Below, one piece after another: positions 54,110 through 62,937 of a DNA stretch of 64,000 nucleotides. Source of the stretch: Pseudomonas sp. TH31 (GTDB taxonomy: Bacteria; Pseudomonadota; Gammaproteobacteria; Pseudomonadales; Pseudomonadaceae); assembly GCF_016650815.1 (NCBI RefSeq), contig NZ_JAEKEZ010000038.1:365513-429512 (forward strand). Reading direction: 5' to 3'. Numbering within the stretch: the first letter of the stretch is position 1; every line of letters starts with the position of its first letter. The notes beneath the pieces were generated by a model. It was given only the letters and a program-made list of their open reading frames with translations. It had not been told where the DNA came from and ran no database searches. The translations under genes and the position numbers were made by a program.

Positions 54110-56158
54110 TTACATGCATGTGCAATCCTTACGGCTGCAAGCGCCGTTGCTCTGTTTACCGCACAACGGCGTAATGCCCGACTCATTGAGACGGCTCGGG
54201 AGAGGGGCCTTGCCTGCGACATCCGCATCGGCCACTTTCATCGGCCCCGGCAACAACGGCGCAGCCGGCGTACCCGACCCCGGCCCACCACCGGAGTTAA
54301 CCTTGACCTGTGCACCACTGAGGGTGACACCGCCAGCATCAATCTTCACAAAGCTCCCACCAGCCTTCGCCGTAAGCTCCATGCCGCCCTCGACCACCAC
54401 CTTTTCCCCGGCGTTGTAGTGAATCTCGGTCCCGGCCTCGACAAACTGCGCCGTTCCCACCTTCACATGCTGAGTCACTGCAACGGTCAGGTGATCATCC
54501 GCCCGCGCTTCAGTCTTGCGATCAAGGTGGGTGATGCGGTGTTCTTCAACCTTGAATTCGCTGTAGGTATTCGCCTCAACGGTGTCGTGCCGTTCGTTGC
54601 CGATGCGAATCTTCTGGTCATGCTCAATGTTTTCATCCCAGTCCCGCTGGGCGTGCAGATAAATCTGTTCCGCACCTTTCTTGTCTTCGATCCGAAACTC
54701 GTTGTAGCCCTGGCCGCCCGGTGAGCTGAGGGTCTTGAAGGTGCTGCGGGTCTTGTTTGCCGGCAGGTCGTAGGGGACGACGTTTTCCTTGTGGTACAGG
54801 CAGCCGGTGACCAGCGGTTGGTCCGGGTCGCCTTCCATGAACGACACCAGCACTTCCATGCCGACGCGTGGGATGGCAATGCCGCCGTAAGCATTGCCGG
54901 CCCAGCCGGTGGCGACGCGCAGCCAGCAGGTGCTGTTGTCGTCGGACTGGCCGTCGCGGTCCCAGTGGAACTGGACTTTGACGCGGCCATATTGGTCGGT
55001 GTGGATTTCTTCGCCCTTGGGGCCGGTGACGATGGCGGTCTGGCTGCCGAGGACTTTGGGTTTCGGGTGTTCGAGGGCGGGGCGGAAGTGCGCGTCCCAC
55101 GGGGTGGCGAGGAAGCGGTTGCGGTAGCCCTGGTGGAAATCGGTTTTGTTGTCGGTGACGTCGCTGGTGGTGTTTTCGCCGAGCACTTGCGGCTGTTTGC
55201 CTTCGTGGACGACTTCCAGCAGCAGCCAGAGGTCGTTCCATTCGGCGCGCGGGTGTTCGTTCAGGGCCAGGAAGTGGCCGCTGACCAGGGTCGGTTCGTC
55301 GCTTTTGCCTTCGGCGAGTGTGTAGTCGCTGCGATGGCGCTCCAGCGCGCGGGTGGCCAGTTGCTTGCCGCGTTCGCGGTCGGTAAAGCGACCGGGGTAG
55401 TCGTAGTCTTCCAGGTCCGGGGCGAATTCGGTTTTGGCCGCGCCTTCGGGGAGGATCCGTGGTTTCTCGAAGTCGTAGTCGCGGCGGCTGACGCGGGTGG
55501 TGCGGGTTTCCAGGCGCAGGTTGAAGCGCTTGATCACGGTTTTTTCGGCGGCCATGCCGGAGTCTTGCTGGTAGCTCACGGGTGACAGTTTACGGAACAC
55601 CGTCTGGTCATCGCCGAACACCAGCTTGTGGCTGCTGGCCGAGTGCTGGAAGTGGAAGTGAATGCCTTCTTCTTCGCACAGGCGCTGGATGAAATGCAGG
55701 TCGGATTCGTCGTACTGCACGCAGTAATCGCGCTCGGGGTAGATCGCGCCGAGCTGGAAGCTGTAGGCGTCGGCGAGGATGCCGCGGGCTTCGAGGACCT
55801 GGCCGATGATCTTCGGCACGGTCAGGTGCTGGAAGATTTGCTGGTCGTGGTTGTGTCGCAGGTAGGCGAGTTGCGGTACCAGGCTGACGCTGTAGCGGGT
55901 CAGCTTCTTGCCGGAGTCGCCTTGCTCGATGCGATAGACCAGACCGTGGATGATGCCTTTGCCGGTGGCGCCGAAGGTCAGGCAGCCAGGCTTGTGCAGC
56001 AGCTCTTCGAGTTTCAGGTCGGAGCGGGCGCTGACCAGTTCGATGTCGAAACAGAACGGCTGGTTGAGGGCTTCGCGACCGACGAAACTGAGCACTTGGA
56101 GGTCGGTAGAAGCACCTTCCAGCGTGAGGGAAATATGGGTTGCGTTCGCGTCCAGCAT
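54110..56158 (-). CDS. vgrG: VgrG (TssI) spike protein with Cys-rich tail
   Basis: A 682-residue T6SS spike. Order: gp27-like base (about 1-370, with ERDYCVQYDESDLHFIQRLC and EEEGIHFHFQHS), OB-fold (HTDQYGRVKVQFHWDRDGQ), gp5-like needle (GNAYGGIAIPRVGMEVLVSF, EGDPDQPLVTGCLYH) and a beta-helical DUF2345-free C-terminus. The last ~20 residues are Cys-rich (CGKQSNGACSRKDCTCM), which could be a docking tail for the adaptor. No enzymatic extension. No other T6SS structural genes lie in the window, so this is an orphan vgrG island. The 370-bp region before it holds both its promoter and that of the porin gene. Confidence 0.93.
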   Translation of the reverse strand: MLDANATHISLTLEGASTDLQVLSFVGREALNQPFCFDIELVSARSDLKLEELLHKPGCLTFGATGKGIIHGLVYRIEQGDSGKKLTRYSVSLVPQLAYLRHNHDQQIFQHLTVPKIIGQVLEARGILADAYSFQLGAIYPERDYCVQYDESDLHFIQRLCEEEGIHFHFQHSASSHKLVFGDDQTVFRKLSPVSYQQDSGMAAEKTVIKRFNLRLETRTTRVSRRDYDFEKPRILPEGAAKTEFAPDLEDYDYPGRFTDRERGKQLATRALERHRSDYTLAEGKSDEPTLVSGHFLALNEHPRAEWNDLWLLLEVVHEGKQPQVLGENTTSDVTDNKTDFHQGYRNRFLATPWDAHFRPALEHPKPKVLGSQTAIVTGPKGEEIHTDQYGRVKVQFHWDRDGQSDDNSTCWLRVATGWAGNAYGGIAIPRVGMEVLVSFMEGDPDQPLVTGCLYHKENVVPYDLPANKTRSTFKTLSSPGGQGYNEFRIEDKKGAEQIYLHAQRDWDENIEHDQKIRIGNERHDTVEANTYSEFKVEEHRITHLDRKTEARADDHLTVAVTQHVKVGTAQFVEAGTEIHYNAGEKVVVEGGMELTAKAGGSFVKIDAGGVTLSGAQVKVNSGGGPGSGTPAAPLLPGPMKVADADVAGKAPLPSRLNESGITPLCGKQSNGACSRKDCTCM

Positions 56159-56531
56159 GCCTTGAATTCCGTCCTTTGAATAAGCTGGGGCGGATGGTGC
56201 AGGATTAACCGGCCTCGTTCAAGGCGCAAATGCCCCAGGCGCGGACTGCTTAGGGCATAGGGAAAACCCTTGAGTAGAGGGTTTCGGCCAATGAACACGG
56301 GGCGTTCATCAACATGTTGGCAGGTTAAGGGTTGCCCTGGACGATGCCGGCACTCAAGAACTAACAGTCATTTTCAGACTAAAGTCGCCTTCATCGCATA
56401 ACAGCCTTCTGCCATCATCGCCAGTCACCCCGTGTGTTCACTTCACTCTGGCCCGTCACCGGTCCAGGGCGGAAGCTATTTTTTTGGCTTATTGCGCCAT
56501 GCGCAAACGCTGCACTGTTGGAGCTTTTTTC

Positions 56532-57833
56532 ATGCGTCCCCCATTTTCCCTCATCACCGCGCGCCAGTCATTGGGCTTCGGCGCTGTAGTCCTGTGCGCC
56601 GGTTTTTCCGGGCCGCCTCAGGCCAGCGGTTTTATCGACGACACCACCGCGAAAATTGAATCGCGCACGGTGTATTTCAACCGCGACTTTCGTGATGGGC
56701 ACACCAGCAACGAGCAGGGCGCTTCGAAGCGTGACGAGTCGGCCCAAGGTTTCATTCTCGACCTGCAATCGGGTTACACCGAGGGCACGGTCGGTTTCGG
56801 GATCGATGCACTGGGCATGCTCGGGCTCAAGCTCGATTCCAGCACCGACAACAGCAACAGCGGCTTGCTGCCGTCCAGCGGTGAAAACCCGCGCGGTTCA
56901 AAAGATCAGTACGCCAAGCTCGGCCTGACTGCCAAAGTGCGGGTGTCCCAAAGCGTGTTGAAGTACGGTGCTTTGCTTCCGGACGTGCCGCTGCTGAAAT
57001 ACAACGACGGTCGGTTGCTGCCAACCCTGTTCAACGGCGCAATGCTCACCTCCAGAGAAGTGAAAGACCTGACCTTCATGGCGGCGCGCCTGGACAAGTA
57101 CACTGCCCGTGATTCGACGGATGCCCAGGACATCCGCGTGCACTGCAAGAACAAGCGTTACGCCTGCAATGTCACCGCCGACCATTTCGACATGTACGGC
57201 TTCGACTACAAGCTTAACGAACGCCTGACCGCCCAGTATCACTACGCCGAGCTGGAAGACATCTACCGTCAGCACTTCATTGGTTTGCTGGCGAACCAGC
57301 CATTGGGCGACGGCGTGTTGAAGGCGGATCTGCGAGTGCTGAAAAGCGCCGACAGCGGTGCCGCCCGAGCGGGTTCCATCGACAATCGCGCTTTAAGCGG
57401 CATGTTGTCATATTCACTCAGCGGTCATACGTTCAGCGCCGGTTGGCAGCGTATGAATGGCGCCAACTCGATGCCCTATCTGGATGGCACCAATCCGTAT
57501 CTGGTCAACTACGTACAGGTCAACGACTTCGCCGCCGCGCAAGAGCGTTCGTGGCAGTTGCGTTACGACTATGACTTCAAGGCAATCGGCCTCAACGGGC
57601 TGAGTTTCCTGACCCGCTATGTGAATGGTGATCACATCAAGGTGTTGGGCAGCGATCAGGACGGGAAGGAGTGGGAGCGCGACAGCGAGCTCAAGTACGT
57701 GGTGCAGGGCGGGACGTTCAAGGATGTGAGTTTGCGCTTGCGTAATGCAACGTACCGGACCAATTACGAGAAGTTTGCCTGGGATGTGGATGAGACTCGG
57801 TTGATTGTGAGTTACAACTTTTCGGTGTTGTGA
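56532..57833 (+). CDS. OprD-family outer-membrane porin
   Basis: A 433-residue porin with a signal peptide and the OprD pattern: FIDDTTAKIESRTVYFNRDF at the mature start, then GFGIDALGMLGLKLDSS, followed by repeated amphipathic strands and a C-terminal strand ending YNFSVL. OprD-type porins import basic amino acids or small carboxylates; the substrate cannot be fixed from sequence. GGAG lies about nine bases before ATG 56532. A longer frame from 56484 is less likely. Confidence 0.9.
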   Translation: MRPPFSLITARQSLGFGAVVLCAGFSGPPQASGFIDDTTAKIESRTVYFNRDFRDGHTSNEQGASKRDESAQGFILDLQSGYTEGTVGFGIDALGMLGLKLDSSTDNSNSGLLPSSGENPRGSKDQYAKLGLTAKVRVSQSVLKYGALLPDVPLLKYNDGRLLPTLFNGAMLTSREVKDLTFMAARLDKYTARDSTDAQDIRVHCKNKRYACNVTADHFDMYGFDYKLNERLTAQYHYAELEDIYRQHFIGLLANQPLGDGVLKADLRVLKSADSGAARAGSIDNRALSGMLSYSLSGHTFSAGWQRMNGANSMPYLDGTNPYLVNYVQVNDFAAAQERSWQLRYDYDFKAIGLNGLSFLTRYVNGDHIKVLGSDQDGKEWERDSELKYVVQGGTFKDVSLRLRNATYRTNYEKFAWDVDETRLIVSYNFSVL

Positions 57834-57846
57834 CGGGTAGGTCTTT

Positions 57847-57929
57847 GTAGGAGCTGCCGCAGGCTGCGATCTTTTGATTTTGGCTGTTAAAAGCAGGATC
57901 AAAAGATCGCAGCCTGCGGCAGCTCCTAC
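57847..57929. repeat. REPIN (GCTGCCGCAGGCTGCG variant)
   Basis: GTAGGAGCTGCCGCAGGCTG and its inverted partner around a ~25-bp AT-rich loop, between convergent genes. The core has CGCAGG instead of CGAAGG. Confidence 0.9.
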
Positions 57930-57997
57930 GAGGGGCGTGTCCAGCTAGCGGCTGCTGATGCGGTAATGCTGCGGCGGTGTAGGCTTCGTGATTAAAG

Positions 57998-58612
57998 TCA
58001 ATGCCAGAACCGACTCCAGAACCCTCGATTCAGGTCGTTCTTGCACCCGGCGTACTGCTGCGCATACATATCGGATCGGCCCTGAACCTTACCGGCCGTG
58101 GCTACCAGCCAGGCTTTGCTGGCGTAGGTTTTCTGACGATAGCCGCCCCAGCCTTCGTGGTAGTTGAGGTACTGCCCGAAGGCGTCGTATTTGTAGACGC
58201 CGTTGATCGATGCGGTTTTGTCCATGTACCAGCCGACAAAGTCGATGGCGTCATCGAAATCCTCGCGGTCGGCCCCACTTCTGCCGGTGCTTTTTCGATA
58301 GTCGGACCAGACCTCATCCTTGGCCTGGGCGTAGCCCGATGCCGTCGACACTCGGCCCCAGGGGATTATCCAGAGCAGGTATTTGCGCGGCGTCTTGGCG
58401 TCGTGACGGTAGCCGGACTCTTGATACATGATCGCGAAGGGCACCTGGATCGGCACGCCCCAGCGTTTTTGCGTGACTTGGGCGGCGTCGTACCAGTCGC
58501 TCTTTTCCCGGAAGATATCGCAGATATCGTTTGGGGAGCGGGGTGGCGAGGTGCTGCAACCGGCCAGCAATGCCATGAGTAACAAAAGTCCAGCCGTCTG
58601 CCTTGAGTTCAA
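57998..58612 (-). CDS. Lipoprotein with lysozyme-like (transglycosylase) domain
   Basis: A 204-residue lipoprotein with lipobox LLAGC near residue 19. The mature protein reads WGVPIQVPFAIMYQESGYRH, typical of lytic-transglycosylase SLT domains, with the probable catalytic glutamate in YQESGY, then SGYAQAKDEVWSDYR. The likely role is cleavage of peptidoglycan at the outer-membrane face. The start is TTG at 58612 with AGGAAG upstream. Family members of this type are often annotated only as hypothetical lipoproteins. Confidence 0.75.
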   Translation of the reverse strand: MNSRQTAGLLLLMALLAGCSTSPPRSPNDICDIFREKSDWYDAAQVTQKRWGVPIQVPFAIMYQESGYRHDAKTPRKYLLWIIPWGRVSTASGYAQAKDEVWSDYRKSTGRSGADREDFDDAIDFVGWYMDKTASINGVYKYDAFGQYLNYHEGWGGYRQKTYASKAWLVATAGKVQGRSDMYAQQYAGCKNDLNRGFWSRFWH

Positions 58613-58743
58613 AAGCCCATCTTCCTGTCATGCGCGTAAAAAGGGCGACAGTTTACGCACTCACCGCGAATTCGGGGTTGATTATGAGTGACACTTTTTT
58701 TCAGTGGTGTGACCTGGAGCTTGGCGGTGTGAGGGAGGCCGCT

Positions 58744-58827
58744 TTCGCGGGCAAGCCTTGCTCCTACAGGATTGACGTCGGCCTTCCGATCAACATCCAT
58801 CCTGTAGGAGCAAGGCTTGCCCGCGAA
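58744..58827. repeat. REPIN (GGAGCAAGGCTTGCCCGCG class)
   Basis: TCGCGGGCAAGCCTTGCTCC and its inverted partner surround a ~30-bp loop just after the mtlZ stop. Confidence 0.9.
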
Positions 58828-58840
58828 GAGGCCCTGAAAC

Positions 58841-59785
58841 TCAGCGCAAATCCAACTGCTGCCGATATGGCAAATCCGGCCCGGTCTTGCTGCAGGTCAG
58901 CGCGGCGGCCTGCACGGCAAACCTGAGCATGGCGTCGATCTGCTCCCGGCTCAGTCGTTGCACACCGTCCACCGAATCCAGTTGCTGCTCGGTCAACCAG
59001 GTAATCAGCGCTGCCTGAAAGGTATCGCCAGCCCCAACTGTGTCGGCAATCTTCACCGAGCACGCCGGCACCGACCACGAGCCATGAGCCCGACTGAACA
59101 CGGTCGCGCCTTCGCCACCACGGGTCAGGAACACCAACTGGCAACGATGCTGGAGCCAGCCTTCGATCACGCGTTGCGGATCCTGCTCGGGATACAACAG
59201 GCTCAAGTCTTCATCACTGACTTTGATCAGGTCGGCCAACTCAACCAGCTCGGCAATCCGTTTGCGCCACAGGTCGATGTTTGGCTCCGGGTTCAGCCGC
59301 ACATTCGGGTCAAGACTGATCAGGCGTTTGCCGCTTTCGCGTTGGACCAACGCCAGCAGCGTATCGGCAATCGGCTGTACCACCAGCGAGAACGAACCAA
59401 TGTGCAAACCGCGCACTTCAGGCCCTAGTTCCGGCAGGTGCTCCAGGCGCAATTGCCGATCCGCGCAGCCTTCACCACGGAAACTGTAGTGGGGCGAGCC
59501 ATTGGCGCCGACCGCGACCATCGCCAGTGTTGTCGGTGCGGCAAAATCCACCAGGTAGTCGGGGCGTACGCCTTCATCCTGCAACACTTGTTGCAAGCGG
59601 CGGCCGAGGTAGTCGGTGGACAACCCGGCAAACAGCGCCGCGTCCACGCCCAATCGGCGCAAACCCACCGCCACGTTGAACGGCGAGCCGCCGGCAATCG
59701 CCTTGAAATTCACTTTTGAAGCCAGACCACTGGCATCGTCTTCGCTGAAGAAATCGAACAGCGCTTCGCCACACACCAGATACAT
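58841..59785 (-). CDS. mtlZ: PfkB-family fructokinase of the mannitol operon
   Basis: A 314-residue ribokinase-fold sugar kinase. Signatures are GGSPFNVAVGLRRLG near the N-terminus and DTVGAGDTFQAALITWL near the end, with the catalytic aspartate in GAGD. In the pseudomonad mannitol operon, MtlZ phosphorylates the fructose produced from mannitol by MtlD. The start is ATG 59785; it lies 13 bp after mtlY. Confidence 0.93.
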   Translation of the reverse strand: MYLVCGEALFDFFSEDDASGLASKVNFKAIAGGSPFNVAVGLRRLGVDAALFAGLSTDYLGRRLQQVLQDEGVRPDYLVDFAAPTTLAMVAVGANGSPHYSFRGEGCADRQLRLEHLPELGPEVRGLHIGSFSLVVQPIADTLLALVQRESGKRLISLDPNVRLNPEPNIDLWRKRIAELVELADLIKVSDEDLSLLYPEQDPQRVIEGWLQHRCQLVFLTRGGEGATVFSRAHGSWSVPACSVKIADTVGAGDTFQAALITWLTEQQLDSVDGVQRLSREQIDAMLRFAVQAAALTCSKTGPDLPYRQQLDLR

Positions 59786-59798
59786 AATTGTTCGCTCT

Positions 59799-61295
59799 TT
59801 AAAGGGTTGCGACATGCTGTTGATAGCGTTCGTAGGCCTGCTGAGCGGCCGCCACATGCTCGGCGATCGGCAGGGTTTCGCTGGCCATGTCGAGTTTCAC
59901 GCAGCGCTCGCACAAATCCGCCAGCGTGCTTTCGTCGCCGTTAGACCAGGACTTGCACCACGCCGCCTGGATCGCCGCGCCCAGGGCGGCGGCTTCGCTT
60001 TGTTCAGTGCAGATGACCGGGGTGTTCATGATGTCGGCGACGATCTGCCGCCACACCGGGCTTTTCGAGCCGCCGCCGATCAAACAAATGCTGCGGCTTT
60101 GCAAGCCATTCTGGCGCAACAGGTCCAGCCCATAACGCAAACCAAAGGTCGTGCCTTCGACCACGGCCCGGCACAGGTTGGCCTGGGTCAGGTTGATCAT
60201 GGTCAGGCCGTGCAGGCTGCCGGTGGCGTGGGGCAGGGCGGGAACGCGTTCGCCGTTGAGGAACGGCAGCATGCTCACACCTTCCGCGCCGATGGGCGCC
60301 AGGGCAACCAAGTCGTTGAACTGTTCGATGTCCAGCGCGAACAGGTCACGAATCACCCCGCTGGCGTTGGTCAGGTTCATGGTGCAGATCAACGGCAGCC
60401 AGCCGCCGCTGGAGGAGCAGAACGTGGCGACCGAGGCGTCCGGGCTGACTTGTGGCTGCTCGGCATAGGCGTAGACCGTGCCCGAGGAGCCGAGGCTCAT
60501 GGTGATTGCCCCCGACTGGATGTTGCCGGTGCCGATGGCGCCCATCATGTTGTCGCCGCCGCCGCTGGAGACCAGTGCTTGCGGGTTGATACCCAAGTGC
60601 TCGGCGATGCTCGGCAGGATCGTGCCGAGCGCTTGATGAGCGTCGATCAGCTCTGGCAGCGCGGCTTGCAGCCGGCCGCTCGGGTCGATATCACGCAGCA
60701 ACTGCAAGTCCCATTGGCGGGTGCGCACGTTGAAATAACCGGTGCCCGAGGCGTCGCCATACTCGCTGCAGCTACGGCCGGTGAGCCAGTAATTGAGGTA
60801 GTCGTGGGGCAGCAGGAGGCGGGCGATGCGGGCGAAAATCTGCGGATGCTGTTCTTTGGTCCACAGCAGTTTGGACACGGTATAGCCGGGGGCGATGACG
60901 ATGCCGAGACGTTCGAGCGAGCCTTTTTCACCGCCGAGGTGCGCCAGCAGGCGATCGTTTTCGGGGGTGGATTCGGTGTCGCACCAGAGCTTGGCCGGGC
61001 GCAGGACCTGGCCCTGGTCGTCGAGCAGCACCAGCCCGTGTTGCTGGCCGGAGACGCCAATGCCGAGGATGTCCTGGCCGTCGACGTTGGCGGCGAGCAG
61101 GGCACGGCGGGTGGCGAGGGTGAAGGCTTCCAGCCATTGGTTGGTGTCTTGCTCGCGACGGCCGTTGGCGCCGCTGATCAAGGTGTGGGCGGCGGCGCCC
61201 TGGCCCAGCACCTGACCGCTGACGGCGTCGAGGATGATGGCTTTGGTGCCTTGAGTGCCGCAGTCGATGCCCAGGAATAATTGTTGGTTTGCCAT
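59799..61295 (-). CDS. mtlY: Xylulokinase of the mannitol/arabitol operon
   Basis: A 498-residue FGGY kinase. It starts MANQQLFLGIDCGTQGTKAI (nucleotide-binding phosphate-1 loop), with ICLIGGGSKSPVWRQIVADI and PVICTEQSEAAALGAAIQA near the end. It phosphorylates D-xylulose formed from D-arabitol by MtlD. AAGGATC precedes ATG 61295. Operon order mtlK-mtlD-mtlY-mtlZ is the one known in P. fluorescens. Confidence 0.93.
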   Translation of the reverse strand: MANQQLFLGIDCGTQGTKAIILDAVSGQVLGQGAAAHTLISGANGRREQDTNQWLEAFTLATRRALLAANVDGQDILGIGVSGQQHGLVLLDDQGQVLRPAKLWCDTESTPENDRLLAHLGGEKGSLERLGIVIAPGYTVSKLLWTKEQHPQIFARIARLLLPHDYLNYWLTGRSCSEYGDASGTGYFNVRTRQWDLQLLRDIDPSGRLQAALPELIDAHQALGTILPSIAEHLGINPQALVSSGGGDNMMGAIGTGNIQSGAITMSLGSSGTVYAYAEQPQVSPDASVATFCSSSGGWLPLICTMNLTNASGVIRDLFALDIEQFNDLVALAPIGAEGVSMLPFLNGERVPALPHATGSLHGLTMINLTQANLCRAVVEGTTFGLRYGLDLLRQNGLQSRSICLIGGGSKSPVWRQIVADIMNTPVICTEQSEAAALGAAIQAAWCKSWSNGDESTLADLCERCVKLDMASETLPIAEHVAAAQQAYERYQQHVATL

Positions 61296-61334
61296 GGTAG
61301 ATCCTTGGTGTGTCAGGTCGATCTTGGTGAAGCC

Positions 61335-61429
61335 ATTCGCGAGCAAGCCCGCTCCCACAGGGGATTTTTAGTGAACACAAATGTTGTGTACGACGACTGT
61401 CCAATGTGGGAGCGGGCTTGCTCGCGAAG
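61335..61429. repeat. REP pair inside the mannitol operon (GGGAGCGGGCTTGCTCGCGAA class)
   Basis: TTCGCGAGCAAGCCCGCTCC and its inverted partner flank ~40 bp in the mtlD-mtlY gap. A REP pair within an operon may stabilise the upstream message or reduce downstream expression. Confidence 0.9.
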
Positions 61430-61453
61430 ACGGCAGTGATTTCACCGCAGCAC

Positions 61454-62925
61454 TTACGCCAACACCCGCTCCAACGTCCGCGTCACCCCAACCTCGCGCA
61501 AGCTGTTGCAGCACCACTCAAACGCTGCGACAAACGCCGGCGAACGCGCGATTGCGGTGCCGAAGATCTCCTCCACCTCCAGCAACCGCTGCGTGATCAA
61601 CGCATCATCGACCACCAATGCCTGACAGAACGCCGCCCGTGGATCCGGAATCGAATAGGTATCGCCATTCTCATCCACACCCTTCAAGTACAACGCCCAA
61701 GCCGCCACCACCAACGCCGCACGCTTGGTTTCCTGACCATCCGCGATCAAGCGATTGATCGTCGGCACCGTGAACTTCGGAAACTTCGACGAGCCATCCG
61801 AACACACCCGCTCCAGTTGATCGGCAATCGCCTGATTGGAGAAACGCGCCACCAGCGTGTTCTTGTAGTCCGTCAGGTCGATCCCCGGCACCGGCGCCAG
61901 TTGCGGGGTGACGTCCAAGTCCATATAAGCCCGCATGTAGCGCACGAACAACGGATCGTTCATGGTCTCGTGGACGAAGCGGTAACCCTTCAAAAACCCC
62001 AGGTATGTCAGGGCCAGGTGGCTGCCGTTCAGCAGTTTGATCTTCATTTCCTCATAAGGCGTGACGTCGTTGGTGAACTGCACGCCGACCTTTTCCCAGG
62101 CCGGGCGACCGTTGACGAACTTGTCTTCCAGCACCCACTGCACAAACGGTTCGCAGACCACCGGCCAGGCGTCGTCGACCGCATGCTTGTCGGCCAGTTG
62201 CAGGCGATGCTCGATGCTGGTCATCGGCGTGATGCGGTCGACCATGGCGTTGGGGAAACTGACGTTGCTGTCGATCCAGTCGCGCAGATCGGTATCGCGC
62301 AGCGCAGCAAAGGCCAGCAAGGCTTTGCGGGTGACCGCGCCGTTGTGCGGCAGGTTATCGCAGGACATCAAGGTGAACGCTGGCGTACCAGCGGCGCGAC
62401 GTTTGGCCAGCGCGGCGCAGAGAAAACCAAACACGGTTTTCGGTGTATTCGGGTTCGCCAGATCATGTTGAATCTGCGGCAGGTGGGCCATGAACTCGCC
62501 GTTGCTGTCGTCGATGCAGTAGCCGCCCTCGGTGATGGTCAGCGAGACGATGCGGATCTCGGGGTTGGCGAGTTTGTCGATCAACGCTTCGGCGCCGTCT
62601 TCAGCCAGCAACATGTCGCGTATCGAGCCGATCACCCGGACTTCGGCGTCGTTGTTGTCGCCCAGTTCAAACAAGGTGAACAGGTAATCCTGTTCCTTCA
62701 AATCGTCCGGGGCCGACGGTCTTCGGCGCGCAGGCCGACACCGCAAATCGCCCAGTCCAGGCCTTCGCCCAAGTTCATCAGTGCATCGGTGTAATACGCC
62801 TGGTGCGCCCGATGGAAGCCACCAACGCCGATGTGGGCGATGCCATGGCGGGTGTCGCTCAGGGCGTAGGCAGGCAGGGCCACCTCGGGGGCGAGGCGAT
62901 TGAGGTTCTGTTTATTCAGTTTCAT
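61454..62925 (-). CDS. mtlD: Mannitol 2-dehydrogenase (one-base frameshift)
   Basis: About 490 residues after repair; a long-chain polyol dehydrogenase that oxidises mannitol to fructose, and also arabitol and sorbitol, with NAD+. The N-terminus MKLNKQNLNRLAPEV and HIGVGGFHRAHQAYYTDAL (nucleotide-binding) are typical, as is the catalytic region KIKLLNGSHLALTYLG. The frame breaks at about 62710-62715; one base restores GLRAEDRRAPDDLKEQDYL. The start ATG at 62925 lies 12 bp after mtlK. Confidence 0.92.
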
Positions 62926-62937
62926 CGCGTGGTCTCG

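Noticed and set aside
59616..61280. 554-codon plus-strand frame
   Set aside because: Antisense to mtlY and mtlZ, which are unambiguous; a by-product of high GC.
61406..62794. 462-codon plus-strand frame
   Set aside because: Antisense to mtlD; same explanation.
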